Assembly (NCBI GenBank): GCA_049515555.1 | Contig: JBEKTY010000020.1 | Span: 5,785-69,784, forward strand | DNA: 64,000 nucleotides | Source: JBEKTY01 sp049515555 | Lineage (GTDB): Bacteria > Planctomycetota > Planctomycetia > Pirellulales > Thermoguttaceae | Direction: 5' to 3' | Shown here: in pieces, positions 19,401-26,838 of the stretch | How the letters are laid out: the number at the start of each line of letters is the position of its first letter | How positions within the stretch are numbered: the first letter of the stretch is position 1 | The notes under the pieces: generated by a model | Database searches by the model: none | Told to the model about the DNA's origin: nothing | Seen by the model: the letters and a program-made list of their open reading frames with translations, nothing else | Position numbers and translations under genes: made by a program

Positions 19401-20588
19401 AGTACCTCTTCCGCAGCCGATGCTCTGTCCCAGCCGGCCGACGAGCCGCCGACAACAAGCCCGCAGCCTCTTGTGACGACGTTCTCCGATGCCGCCGGGT
19501 ATCAACGCTTGCGGCTCCCCACCATCACCCGTCGGGTCACCAACGGCACGCTCCTGTTCGCCAGTTGCGTGGACGGCGGCTCGCCGGAACATTGCCACCG
19601 TCCCCCGCCGCCTCCGGGACACCCCATGCCGTACGCGGCCGACTCGGTCCACGTGCAACGAATCACGCCCGTGCCCTCGGCACGGATGCCCTTGGCCGCG
19701 GCCACCAAACTCGGGATGTTCTCCCTGCACGGCACCGGAAGCCAGGACCGTGCCCAAGTTGCCTGTCCGCCGGGCCAGCTCTGGGTCCTCACGGTCGGCG
19801 ACCCGCTGGGGCTGATCAGTCCCCAGGACGATATCGCCGGGGCGTTGGCCCTCTACGGTGAGCCGGCAATTACCCGGCAACTAGAGAACCTCGACAACAT
19901 CGAAGAGGAACTCCGCCGCTTCCTGCCCGAACACTGCTTTCTGCTCTCCCTGTTCTCCTGCGTCCGCAGGGAGATTTCCTGGCGGCTTCCGGCCGCGGAG
20001 GACCCGGCCGCGGTCGCCCGCGAGTACATGCAACGCCTCTGTCGGATGCTCTTCAGCGACCCCGTCGCTTTCGACCTCTTCACATGGTTCCACGGCATTC
20101 TCAAGGAGAACGAAGAGCCCGCCCTCGTGAATGCTTTTGCCAATCTCCTGCCGCTCATCCCCTACCCGCCCAGCCAAGACGTAATCCAGGGCCTGTGTTC
20201 CGCACTGGCCGACCATCGGCCCGTGCAATCGTGGTTGACTGCGTGCTCCTCGTCCATTCGCTGGCAGTACCGAGACGTATCCGAGGCAGAACGTGATGAG
20301 TCCCTCGCCATTCTGACCAAAATCGTTGACAACCTCCAATCGAAGATCGCCGCACGGCTGTCGCCCCAGCAGCAGCAAGGCATCCTCGGCACGCTATGCC
20401 ACGGGGCGGGGCAACCGCTGTGGTCCGATCCGCATTTCCTCGAAATCCTCGCCTATCCCATCCAGATCGACCACCAACGCTTCGACTCCTTTCCGGCACT
20501 TCACTGCGTCTGGCACTACGCCACCAACTACGTTCGCGGCAATGAGGCTGCGATGAATGAGAAGTATCGCCGATTCCTCGCCGAATAA
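13086..20588 (+). CDS. MobF (TrwC-type) relaxase-helicase with ten tandem modules
   Basis: A 2500-residue protein. Residues 1-300 form the TrwC relaxase: Tyr14 and Tyr20-Tyr21 (EDYLPSQDYYF), then GLWMGAGAASLGLSG, and the metal site His189, His200, His202 (WQHSSSRRLDEDVHIHL). Residues ~610-1080 form an SF1 RecD/TraI-like helicase with Walker A GYAGTGKST near 628, Walker B VVLVDEAGL near 752 and LLVGDPRQYPAV. Residues ~1120-2025 hold ten repeats of an unrecognised ~64-residue module. A Pro-rich linker (~2030-2150) and a C-terminal domain of ~340 residues follow. Known MobF relaxases are ~900-1800 residues and lack such repeats. It would nick oriT, stay bound to the 5' end and unwind the transferred strand. 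Frame intact; the ATG at 13086 matches the duplicate copy upstream. Confidence 0.88.
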   Translation: MFTIVPMESGGEDYLPSQDYYFGKRRRKRKRVVTGGPTEDDSPDIDGDPEGQAFGDVPPYSESVPGEPPGLWMGAGAASLGLSGEIHEEEYRRIYRGFHPFTGEPLVRKAGDPNRRPGFEGCLSAFKDFSILTFAVPNEWRDEFLAAFREVAEAVIKMIEERFAFSRVTGTDGKTKYVRGKLVVGAWQHSSSRRLDEDVHIHLQLFGLLLMKDGRWGSLEPLSIFRNQKLITAWGQSKLISLLAERFGLVVERDGATLRIRGFPPDLVKQKSKRRQQILDWLEEHKTWLAEHELSGGKAAALACKETRPRKDALISWAELIERWRAENAAAGLVDAYVMNLLRNAPRRPSPVAQDASEAPSETSQAAKAPTRAAVSDTSTSDPAHERQEDDLEALQNPLSSKWQTLLADRRHQPQLDESDQTTPPTTADSTPLQSASLPQPFAKYSSLAGNNPQPDGPHIDSDHLGDQTQPDGSQYGPPVPFIPVAKRPGRLRAPSRRLIRKVIQQATHQRNHFSEYELVLYTLYRFAERALDPAPVFDEVASYIQTNPNIVPLGVVDGWHHYTTKQILKDERRLLAAVERLSKRPGRRVPEKRLKRILRRYAGLTQEQVAFIRHLAQSNSALRIGLGYAGTGKSTAQRAVADASGCRRPSRERPGRKRTILGTVLKILLNLFTWRKGRIFGVAPTGIAAELLAKATGIECQTLTKFLGDYRLPLSARILHDARQFWRAFRGRPTWPFRQPRPTRLTKYDVVLVDEAGLAGTPLMRKLVELVERAGATLLLVGDPRQYPAVMGTPPLQSLARRYGAPVLKNIRRQKKNWAREAARCLAEGQVGRALALFNERNLITVRDNLDHLVRQACLDWVEEGLFTPHRALILAIRNDVAHAANTLAQKHRLEAGCIRPSPSTRITDEQDDAVYESRVYRGDRVVFTHNSNEYGVKNGSLGTVFNINIFTGEIAVMLDNKKKKKYVKVNVNKFPHVRLAYALTSFRSQSTEGAKIFAIAVGGTNSLTLPAGYVMGTRAIEQTRWYTTSFLFNPSLESITQSRLAKRMSRRPDLRLATELLENAPLELRPQELRIRKTPGQRPKEEPAMIVESTAPPNNSQPHKAAEQERPKEKPIMNVQGMPSNFWLVTRPSPRSNLAQICSPCNFTEFLLRCRIKGGVRREDIFGIYAQKDEAVAAATILLDAMPQTAPVQPATQDHPAIKYSGMPSIFWLVTTPTSNSELADICSEWDFDELALHVLFSGLSPKQVVGVYADANTAIATASRLLHAVRPHPNAAAQNHLLQLNTPFWMVTRPTSCSEFNDICSRCDFRKLALQILGGLRPEEIVGVYADKHAAIASACKLLEAGCQSLPTDAPPSPSPAPVDVVGLPSSFWTVTMPTLDSNVLGVCSKNTFRRFASQVLGGLQPEAIVGVYAERRAAVATATKLLNVIREIHGVATAASTPSDLLQTVEQSAADLPADQQPPDDKRDIKWRLLHKTPRRPSEDHCMFPFLPPATDGTLVSTPRGSYRRISGKVVFMEPFHSRDRIPPDTSGMQVVGLPSRFWIVKRPTPTSRVEDIYAECSFTQFAPMLKADFPFKDVAGFYAWEYEARNRAQALVQALHSPRAKIRQLLRHFFSFPVEIAGLPLQFWLVMKPTPTSDVDDVRIKCSFKRLARMIKKGFPIDNAVGIYADKRAAFIAARRRIRFLRQWYATNISPPLFDPNTSTRIVGIPSRFWMVKTPTPTSGVKDICVECSIPQLAHMFKRGLRIKEIAGFYAEKNHAIDDANSLLKAIEQPDAAGLPPARFDAYPIKSVGMPSRFWLVKRPTPSSHPDEICVRGSLPRVARMIKQGFSITDLAAICVDEDFARQHARVLVETMSFPAATNADSPAEVVGMPSRFWVVKKPTPHARADDLYFQCSFMQLSRLFKESLSIEDISGFYTEWDDAIDDANALVEAMSRPETVNNPSPQGNAKAPIVLIGLPWRFWLVKTPTPSSRAEDICIKCSPKRLATMLKSGLPFEEIVGFYARQDDAMKRAQEIVGSLPPPDPSRPPRTPQLTLLPGSRSSIAAPKPPIPKPGPLANASPQQPPPQPSSPQPVAYSPPATDPPVPLSEPAQPIAAAASTSSAADALSQPADEPPTTSPQPLVTTFSDAAGYQRLRLPTITRRVTNGTLLFASCVDGGSPEHCHRPPPPPGHPMPYAADSVHVQRITPVPSARMPLAAATKLGMFSLHGTGSQDRAQVACPPGQLWVLTVGDPLGLISPQDDIAGALALYGEPAITRQLENLDNIEEELRRFLPEHCFLLSLFSCVRREISWRLPAAEDPAAVAREYMQRLCRMLFSDPVAFDLFTWFHGILKENEEPALVNAFANLLPLIPYPPSQDVIQGLCSALADHRPVQSWLTACSSSIRWQYRDVSEAERDESLAILTKIVDNLQSKIAARLSPQQQQGILGTLCHGAGQPLWSDPHFLEILAYPIQIDHQRFDSFPALHCVWHYATNYVRGNEAAMNEKYRRFLAE
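16452..19160 (+). repeat. Ten tandem ~64-residue repeats in the relaxase
   Basis: Repeats begin near 16452, 16706, 16939, 17189, 17704, 17963, 18221, 18477, 18714 and 18971. Each opens with G-M/L-P-S-x-F-W-x-V-x-x-P-T, continues D-I-C-x-x-C-S-F-x-x-L-A, then G-F/V-Y-A and closes with a helix A-I-x-x-A-x-x-L. Repeats are 230-260 bp apart, except for a ~515-bp interval between the fourth and fifth. Later copies are more alike than earlier ones. Two cysteines three apart recur in most copies. Confidence 0.85.
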
Positions 20589-20658
20589 GACTGGGCATGA
20601 CCTGCCCCCACCCCCAACGTCCACAACCCTCAACAACCAGCAACAGGAGACAACGTTC

Positions 20659-22155
20659 ATGGCTTTCCCCTCGACCGATTCTTGGGACATTCACGCCCTC
20701 GACGGGTTCTATCGAAACTGCCACCATCTCTTTGAGAACCTCGTTCACTGGATTCCCGCGTTCTACTCCGATTGGTCCCTCGTCCACCATTGCACGACCC
20801 TGGTGTGGCACCGAATCCTGAGCGATGAAAAGTGGCCTCTTATCCACCCCCGCGTCCTACCCACGCAGGAGACGCGGGATGCCGTTACAAAGGCCGCCGG
20901 CCTCGACCTGGCACACTGGGACCCACCGACTATGGGCGAAGCCCTTCAAGACGCCGTGCGGGGCATCCTGGAGACCCTGCCCGAGAACTCCCAGGCGACG
21001 CCACGCCAGGTCCTCATTGACCGGCTTTCCTTCGTCACCCCGGCCATCTTGCTTTTTCCGCAAGAGACCAACGACACCACGCCCTACAACCTCCATCCGA
21101 TGCAGGCTTTCTCCGATCTCTGTTGCTATACTGCGAAACGACTGCTCCGCCACGAAACGATTTTGGCCCTATCGAACGCCGCGTTCCGTCAACAGCTTGA
21201 GAAGCTGGCCAGCCTCGTCCCCAAGAAACACATGGAGTACCTGCCCCCGAATATCCTCCAAGACGACGACTACCTCTCGGAACCCACGCCGGAGTGGTTT
21301 GACCAAATTGAAGAGGGAGCATTGGAACTGACGGCCGAGCAAGACCGAGGCGAGTACCGTTTCCTGGACCCAGCGATCTCCATCAGCCGGGCAGTGGTCG
21401 CACTTTCCAAGGCGTTTGGGGCGTCGCCGCCGTTCCCCGTTCTCCACAACTGCCTCCAGAGCTACTATGCGAAGAAGGACCCGCGGTACATGCCCAAGAG
21501 CCACATCAGGATCTACCGGGTGGGCGTCGGCGGTGCATTCACGTTGTACGATCCCGAGGTTCCCAGCAGGAGCACCAGCCACGGCACTCCGGCGTATCTC
21601 CCACACACCGATGCCGCAGCAAGCAATTTTCCGCCGGCAAAGCCGCCGGCCTCCGAGGCTCCAGTCGCCCCTGCCGCACCGCGGCCGACTGCCGGGCCGA
21701 CACAAACTCCTGCCAGACCTGAAGCCGCCACACCGAAACTGCCCGGTTCCGCGTCGCCGCCGCCTTCCGCCGCCCCACCTGCCAAAACCAGTTTCGGCGC
21801 TCTAACACGATTCTTGAATGAGCTTCGTCAGCGGCGAACTGGTACGTCGGAATCGCCGACGCCACAGCCCCCGGCCGCCCCGGCTGTCAAACCGCCGGCC
21901 AGTCCACCCCAGCCCGGTTCGGGTAAACCCCAGCAGCCGCAAACGGGGGCCTCAAGACCGCCGACGCCGGCTTCCACGGCCCCTCAGCCGCCTTCCACTC
22001 CTCCTGCCAAGGTCAACGGGCACGGAAAGATGGCCCCGGAAGTAGCTCCCAAGAAAGACAAGCGTGCCAAGGACGGCCGCATTCACGTACGCAGGACGCT
22101 GATCTGGCCGGAAGACAATCTGCCCGGCTTCCCGGATGACGATTCCCGGAAATAG
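20659..22155 (+). CDS. Hypothetical protein with Pro/Ala-rich C-terminal half
   Basis: A 498-residue protein starting at the ATG at 20659 after CAGGAGA, 70 bp downstream of the relaxase and likely co-transcribed with it. Residues 1-300 look globular and helical, with aromatic-rich stretches (FYRNCHHLFENLVHWIPAFYSDW). From ~320 it becomes proline, alanine and threonine rich, interrupted by TSFGALTRFLNELRQRR, and ends in a charged tail (RAKDGRIHVRRTLIWPEDNLPG). No motif is recognised. Position suggests a partner of the relaxase, but nothing in the sequence shows it. Confidence 0.75.
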   Translation: MAFPSTDSWDIHALDGFYRNCHHLFENLVHWIPAFYSDWSLVHHCTTLVWHRILSDEKWPLIHPRVLPTQETRDAVTKAAGLDLAHWDPPTMGEALQDAVRGILETLPENSQATPRQVLIDRLSFVTPAILLFPQETNDTTPYNLHPMQAFSDLCCYTAKRLLRHETILALSNAAFRQQLEKLASLVPKKHMEYLPPNILQDDDYLSEPTPEWFDQIEEGALELTAEQDRGEYRFLDPAISISRAVVALSKAFGASPPFPVLHNCLQSYYAKKDPRYMPKSHIRIYRVGVGGAFTLYDPEVPSRSTSHGTPAYLPHTDAAASNFPPAKPPASEAPVAPAAPRPTAGPTQTPARPEAATPKLPGSASPPPSAAPPAKTSFGALTRFLNELRQRRTGTSESPTPQPPAAPAVKPPASPPQPGSGKPQQPQTGASRPPTPASTAPQPPSTPPAKVNGHGKMAPEVAPKKDKRAKDGRIHVRRTLIWPEDNLPGFPDDDSRK

Positions 22156-22173
22156 CAACTCGCACCGGACCAC

Positions 22174-22215
22174 TTGGGGGCGCTGCCCCCAAACCCCCGG
22201 GATTTTTCTTTGAGC
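22174..22215 (+). terminator. Likely intrinsic terminator after 20659-22155
   Basis: ttggggg pairs with cccccaa around cgctg, then acccccggg leads into a T-rich run (atttttcttt). It lies ~20 bp after the stop of the gene ending at 22155. Confidence 0.55.
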
Positions 22216-23225
22216 CATTGGGGTACATCGAGGGTGGGAAAGAGGCGATTGTTTCACGGCACAATCGCAAAAGCCGAAAACCTGTGCAGCAGCGACAGGG
22301 GGCCGTCGTAACGGGCAAGTCGCAACGCTGCAAAAACTGCGTCCGAGGAAAGCTGGCTTCCCTCAGACAGAGAGACCGATGGTCCCTCGACGTACCACCT
22401 GATTATCGCTTGACGGGTTTCTTGGCTTCCCAGCCTCACCGCCTCCTTTTCATCAGGTAATTCCTACCATACGCCCCGCTACGATCTTACTCAAGCGTTT
22501 GGTGGTCCCGGGAACCAAGAACGTGGACGCACCGCCTCCATTCGCCGGCCAATGCCGATTTCTAAGGGGATAGTATCTGTGGATTTGCCCGGCGACAGGA
22601 ACGCAATACGCCCACGCGTCGATCTTATCACAGTTTCAGGGCTGGCGGCCACCACGATCTTCATCGAGGGCGGCATGTCCTTGAAATGGGACGCGTTTTC
22701 CCGGCTGAACGAGTTATGCGACGTGTCGCCGCCGTGACGGCATAACACGCGAGTCGCAATCTGCACTTTCACATGCGGGCACCGGGTAGATCGCTCTCAC
22801 CGTCACTCACGAGGCCGATGGCACGTACCCCTTGCCTGCTTTCCGAGAACCGGCGGTATCAATAGCTGGTTTCTCTTGCGGGACCTCTCGCCGCTTTCCC
22901 GTGGATCTTCACCCGCTGCCAGGAGCCAGAAGGCTGCCACGCCCATACGCAGCCGTTCCCGGCGTCAAGGTTTTGCAGGAGATTCGAGGCTGGACCGGCC
23001 TCGTCCTTCAGGAATTGGCACACCGGGCCTGGCGGGGATGCCCTCAATCAGGACACCGCCGCGAGACGCCGTCGTGCAATAGGTTTAGTCCTCGTCGGTC
23101 ATCATGATCGTGACGACGGGCTCGCCCATGTCGCCGGGTCCGCAAACGGCCATCAGGTCTATCCCACCGGGAAAACGGTGGTGGGCGTAGCATAGAATTA
23201 AGCAATCGTGAAGCACAAACGAAAG
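22216..23225. other. ~1 kb without a convincing gene
   Basis: No frame here looks protein-like over a useful length. A possible 22-residue minus-strand mini-gene runs 23153-23085 (MAVCGPGDMGEP... ending MMTDED) with a GGTGGGA stretch upstream. It could equally be the tail of a lost gene. Confidence 0.3.
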
Positions 23226-23250
23226 AAGCCCCGCTAGACGGGGCTTTTTC
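23226..23250. terminator. Intrinsic terminator
   Basis: agccccg and cggggct pair around ctaga, followed by five T residues on the plus strand; on the minus strand it follows the stop at 23263 after ~13 bp. It probably ends the minus-strand operon and could work in both directions. Confidence 0.75.
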
Positions 23251-23262
23251 GCAATCATGGGC

Positions 23263-23523
23263 CTAGTTCAAAGACCACTTGGCCCACGGCAAGCGACGGA
23301 AGTCGATGCTCGCCAGGAAATCGACGATGTCGGGGCGGCCGTAGTAACGTGGCACGCCTCGATGGTCCTGCTCCATCAGCACCACGGGTACGAAACCAAA
23401 GGCCGGGGCGAACGAAGTCTGGGCACGGTTGGCCTCGAATGTGTTGTCGATGATGCCGTGACGGACAACCACCACGGCAAATTCGACGTTCTGCTCTCTA
23501 ACCAATGCTGCATCAATCTGCAT
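23263..23523 (-). CDS. Small hypothetical protein
   Basis: An 86-residue product from the ATG at 23523 (MQIDAALVREQNVEFAVVVV), preceded by GAGG. It alternates short strands (VEFAVVVVRHG, FGFVPVVLMEQD) with a C-terminal PDIVDFLASIDF. No family recognised. It is last in the minus-strand series before the terminator at 23226. Confidence 0.55.
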   Translation of the reverse strand: MQIDAALVREQNVEFAVVVVRHGIIDNTFEANRAQTSFAPAFGFVPVVLMEQDHRGVPRYYGRPDIVDFLASIDFRRLPWAKWSLN

Positions 23524-23594
23524 ACACACCTCACGAACAAAAGAACTGGATTGAAATCGGCTTAGGGCTCTGATGCGAGCCCTTGCCGAACAAC

Positions 23595-23903
23595 TTATGC
23601 CGCCGCGGCGTCAGCCTTTGTGGCGGATTTGAGATTGGACCACTTGCTGGATGGGGCCTCACTCACGATAACCTCGTAGTCGGTGCTGACGGCCGCCGCG
23701 GCGGCCTTGGCATCGGCAAGCACTTGGTCGTGGGACACGCTGGCCTCGCGGTAATAATCCCCGTGTGGGAGCCAATAGCTCTTGTGCTCGCTGCTTTCGA
23801 TGACACGGGTGAAACCGCGTCGTTTCATCTGCTTGTGCAATTGCTCATACTGCTCGGCGGTCGGTCGACCGTTGAGTTGCACCCTGGTCATAAACCGAGT
23901 CAT
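23595..23903 (-). CDS. Small DUF2622-like protein
   Basis: A 102-residue protein starting at ATG 23903. The pattern RVQLNGRPTAEQYEQLHKQMKRRGFTRVI, then SYWLPHGDYYREASVSHDQVLADAKAAAA and YEVIVSEA, follows small ferredoxin-like DUF2622 proteins (the fold of the antitoxin GhoS and many phage homologues). Endonuclease activity is not shown. It lies 72 bp upstream of the next minus-strand gene. Family assignment is tentative. Confidence 0.5.
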   Translation of the reverse strand: MTRFMTRVQLNGRPTAEQYEQLHKQMKRRGFTRVIESSEHKSYWLPHGDYYREASVSHDQVLADAKAAAAAVSTDYEVIVSEAPSSKWSNLKSATKADAAAA

Positions 23904-24029
23904 AATGTTCACGGCAGGTTCGCTGCCGTCTCCAAAGGATGGAAATGTTTACGAGGCGAGCCACGCTGGCTGCTCTATAGATGACCTCGTAGGCGGCAGA
24001 CCAGTTCGGGAAAGAATTCTCAGATTCTT

Positions 24030-24830
24030 TCAATCATCCGGCGTTAGCTCGGTGATGACACGGTTCTGGCCGAGCGGCATCGTCTCTTCCCAAAGATAGG
24101 TGGCCTTGGGCCACTTGAACCATACCTCGGCTGGCACGCGGCCCTCGATCTTGCCCGGCTGCTCCCCGACTCGGAGCCTGGCCCACAGTTGAGCCGTTTT
24201 GCTACCGGCGGGCGGCGGCTTGTTGGTTTCGCAAAAGTACAGGCCGAGTGACTGCATGTCCTGGGAGGCTTTACCCCAGTGCATGAGCCCGCCCGTCGAA
24301 AAGAAGATCGTGCAGGGCTCGCGGTCGGAGGCACAGTATCGCATGGCCGTGCTGGTCAACGACGTACCCAACCGCTCGGCGAGTCGGCCCAAATCATCGA
24401 GCGTGCAAAAACCGTTATGGAAGGAATTGAGTTCCGGCCGGAAGAGTTCCATCGGCATCAAGAGGTCCGCCGCGAATTCGTCAGCCTCACGCTCGGCCGG
24501 GTTACGGGATCGGTAGTCGGATTCCGAATTGTGCCCGACGCCCTGAAGGAGCCTTTCGCGGTGATCCGGCAGGTAGAAGTGGCCCAACTCGTGTGCGAGG
24601 CTGAATTTCACTCGCCCCTCAGTCCGCCAACTGCCTGGTTCCGCGTGGAAAATGCAGAACGCCCCTTGCGATTTGTAGAATTCTATGCGGGCGTCGAAGC
24701 CCTCGCCGAAGTAACCCGACCGGACAAAGATGCCTTCCTGAGCAGCGATATCCAACGGCCGAACCGGCAGTCGCCACAGTTTGAACGACCGCAACACCTT
24801 TTCGGTAAGTTGGGCACTAGCTGTTGGCAC
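24030..24830 (-). CDS. ImmA/IrrE-family metalloprotease
   Basis: A 266-residue protein with a GTG start at 24830. It carries the zinc motif HELGH at residues 80-84 (SLAHELGHFYLPDH) and the downstream EREADEFAADLLMP helix supplying the third ligand, both diagnostic of ImmA/IrrE peptidases. A C-terminal extension of ~110 residues is predicted to be beta-rich and may be a sensor. Family members cleave repressors of mobile elements (ImmA of ICEBs1) or stress regulators (IrrE). Its gene overlaps the upstream acidic-protein gene by 14 bp, so the two are translationally linked. The acidic protein is the obvious candidate substrate. Confidence 0.88.
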   Translation of the reverse strand: MPTASAQLTEKVLRSFKLWRLPVRPLDIAAQEGIFVRSGYFGEGFDARIEFYKSQGAFCIFHAEPGSWRTEGRVKFSLAHELGHFYLPDHRERLLQGVGHNSESDYRSRNPAEREADEFAADLLMPMELFRPELNSFHNGFCTLDDLGRLAERLGTSLTSTAMRYCASDREPCTIFFSTGGLMHWGKASQDMQSLGLYFCETNKPPPAGSKTAQLWARLRVGEQPGKIEGRVPAEVWFKWPKATYLWEETMPLGQNRVITELTPDD

Positions 24831-25170
24831 CGTCTTGTTCCTTCTGCTTCTTCATCGACTCCATGACTTCTCTACGGGCCTGGTCGAGTGCATTCCGCGT
24901 CTCCTCCGTCATATCCTCGGCACGATTCATGCCGACGAATTCCTCCTCTTCCACCATGCATGTCTCCACGGACGGGCAGTCCTCCTCCGACTCATGCTCA
25001 ACTTCATCCCACAACTGCTCTACGATGCTCTCGGGTAGGGCATTCATGGCGTTCTTCTGAGCCTCGGTCAGTTCAGGTAGATCATCCAGGTTCATCGGGT
25101 CGCGTTCACGGAGAAGCTGTGAGACGATGATGGCTTCCAACGCCCGAATTTCTCGTTCGTTTTCGCTCAT
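24817..25170 (-). CDS. Acidic helical protein between sigma factor and protease
   Basis: A 117-residue, strongly acidic, probably all-helical protein (MSENEREIRALEAIIVSQLL, then EVEHESEEDCPSVETCMVEEEEF). No family recognised. It starts three bases after the sigma-factor stop and ends inside the protease gene. This placement would suit an anti-sigma factor or a proteolysis target, with the acidic surface binding the basic sigma factor. That role is inference only. Confidence 0.65.
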   Translation of the reverse strand: MSENEREIRALEAIIVSQLLRERDPMNLDDLPELTEAQKNAMNALPESIVEQLWDEVEHESEEDCPSVETCMVEEEEFVGMNRAEDMTEETRNALDQARREVMESMKKQKEQDGANS

Positions 25171-25173
25171 GAT

Positions 25174-25821
25174 CTAATCCCTCCTCAGCAAGTTGAAACC
25201 TGCACGGCGGAGCTTCGGCTCCAGCGTCTCGATAGCCGCCCGCACGTTGTCGGCCGCTTGTGAGGCGGTGCAGTCGTATCCGTACTGCTGGCGAATTTGC
25301 TCCGCGAGCCGCCGCATGGACCCTTGTGTCCGTATCTCCCAATATGTTTCCACAAAGGCGTTCATAGCATGCCGCTGTTTGTCTGGCAGGTCGTCGATCA
25401 ATCTATCGAGGGTTGCCCGGAACTCAGGCCAATCGGACTTCATCAACTGCCAATTGAGCCGCGTCGTTGTGTGCTTCATGTCGCACGCGATGTGGTCGAG
25501 TAGGTCGTCAAAGACGGGCTCGGTTGATGCCCTCTTGGCTCGGCGGCGGTCACGGGCTCGTAGCTTGGCGATGTGAAAGACGAGTTTGAGCGGGTCTTTG
25601 GGGTCGAAGTCCGGTTTTTTGACGCACCGGATGAAGTCCTTCAACGTTGTCACGTACACCTCATGCACGTCGTCATCGTCAAAATAACGACAGCGTGATC
25701 GGATATACCGCCAGATATTCTCGCGGTAATCTGAGTCAATCATCTCAACAGCGAACTTGGGATCTTCCCGAAGCAGCCGCTCTAACTCGTCCTCCGTGAC
25801 TACGACTCGCTCTTTGGCCAT
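25174..25821 (-). CDS. Sigma-70-like RNA polymerase sigma factor
   Basis: A 215-residue protein from the ATG at 25821 (MAKERVVVTEDELERLL), with AGGA upstream. Region 2 is visible in YRENIWRYIRSRCRYFDDDDVHEVYVTTL and LVFHIAKLRARDRRRAKR. Region 4 is in IDDLPDKQRHAMNAFVETYWEIRTQGSMRRLAEQIRQQ with a closing helix-turn-helix. Size matches ECF-type sigma factors. It heads a three-gene unit with the acidic protein and the ImmA/IrrE protease. It may direct transcription of element genes after damage or entry into a new host; the regulon is not apparent. Confidence 0.75.
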   Translation of the reverse strand: MAKERVVVTEDELERLLREDPKFAVEMIDSDYRENIWRYIRSRCRYFDDDDVHEVYVTTLKDFIRCVKKPDFDPKDPLKLVFHIAKLRARDRRRAKRASTEPVFDDLLDHIACDMKHTTTRLNWQLMKSDWPEFRATLDRLIDDLPDKQRHAMNAFVETYWEIRTQGSMRRLAEQIRQQYGYDCTASQAADNVRAAIETLEPKLRRAGFNLLRRD

Positions 25822-26165
25822 CGCAATCCTCAAAGATAGGCAGGCATCCTCCAATATCGACCTCGTGCCTGACGGGGCCGTTCCGGAATGAATTCCTGGA
25901 AGAATCCAATAATTGAAGAAACGCCATTCCCCCCCATTCTATGGAAAGAACGCAGTAAGTGCTAGTTCCCCATGCCATTGTGCCCGCCAACGGCCTCCAC
26001 ACGCATTTGGGGGGTGGTTCAGCGAGGGCTACCAAGGAACTCACCGAGTGAGAATGTTAAGAATCGACACAATGGACAACCCCGGGAGGAAATGGAGAAT
26101 AGTGAGGTGCCGGTGGTGCGGAAACCTCAAGGAAAACGTGGAAATGCTGCGGATTGCCGGGAGCG
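25822..26165. other. Intergenic stretch upstream of the sigma-factor operon
   Basis: About 340 bp without a convincing gene. It should hold the promoter of the sigma-factor operon and the 3' end of the transcript from 26606. No clear hairpin terminator was seen. Confidence 0.35.
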
Positions 26166-26606
26166 TCAGTGGATACGGCCCGACATGACGTGCTGGTTGC
26201 GGTCGCCCGCGGTGCCGGCATACGCAAAGCGTCTGACCATTTCTTCACCGCAGTAGCGTTGCATCGCATCGACTCGATCGGGCACGTCGTCGGCTTCAAT
26301 GCCGAGGACTTGCCGGCTCTTGGTCAGCCAGACCTCGCGGCAGCCGCCTTCCAACAGGGCGAACACGCCAAGGAAGGGCAGCAACTCGGGGGCCAGCATG
26401 ACGCAGCCGATGTGCGGGTCGTCGGTGTTGCCGTGATTCCAGTTCTCCCGGAGTCCCAACTGGGCAACGTCCAACGCCTTTTCGATGATTCTCTTGCCTG
26501 CGGCCGTCACGTCGCACAGGATGCGATACGACAGGCCGCACGCCTCACCCGTCAACGGCACAATGCCGAAACGGGAGAGGTCATCCCAACAGCGGATCGA
26601 TTTCAT
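26166..26606 (-). CDS. Hypothetical protein
   Basis: A 146-residue protein from ATG 26606, with GAAAGGAAG upstream. The start MKSIRCWDDLSRFGIVPLTGEACGLSYRILCDV resembles small mobile-element proteins that open with a Trp-Asp-Asp-Leu motif. The body contains PHIGCVMLAPELLPFLGVFALLEGG and ends YCGEEMVRRFAYAGTAGD. No catalytic motif. Function unknown. Confidence 0.65.
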   Translation of the reverse strand: MKSIRCWDDLSRFGIVPLTGEACGLSYRILCDVTAAGKRIIEKALDVAQLGLRENWNHGNTDDPHIGCVMLAPELLPFLGVFALLEGGCREVWLTKSRQVLGIEADDVPDRVDAMQRYCGEEMVRRFAYAGTAGDRNQHVMSGRIH

Positions 26607-26838
26607 GGGTAACTTCCTTTCTCAGGGCAGGATGGCCGCGAATTGCAGCCGGAGAAGTTGGCGGGGCCGCCGCTTAGGCCGCCGACAACGTGAAAAAAAC
26701 CACCATCAAGAACCGTTTGCACCACCGGCATCTCGCGGCGACGGTCCACGGTATGGGCCGCTGCTGCCAGAGTCGGTCGGGCAGGGTTGGTTGGAAAAGG
26801 GTGAGGCCGGTGGTGCGAAGAATTGGCCTCAAGAACCT

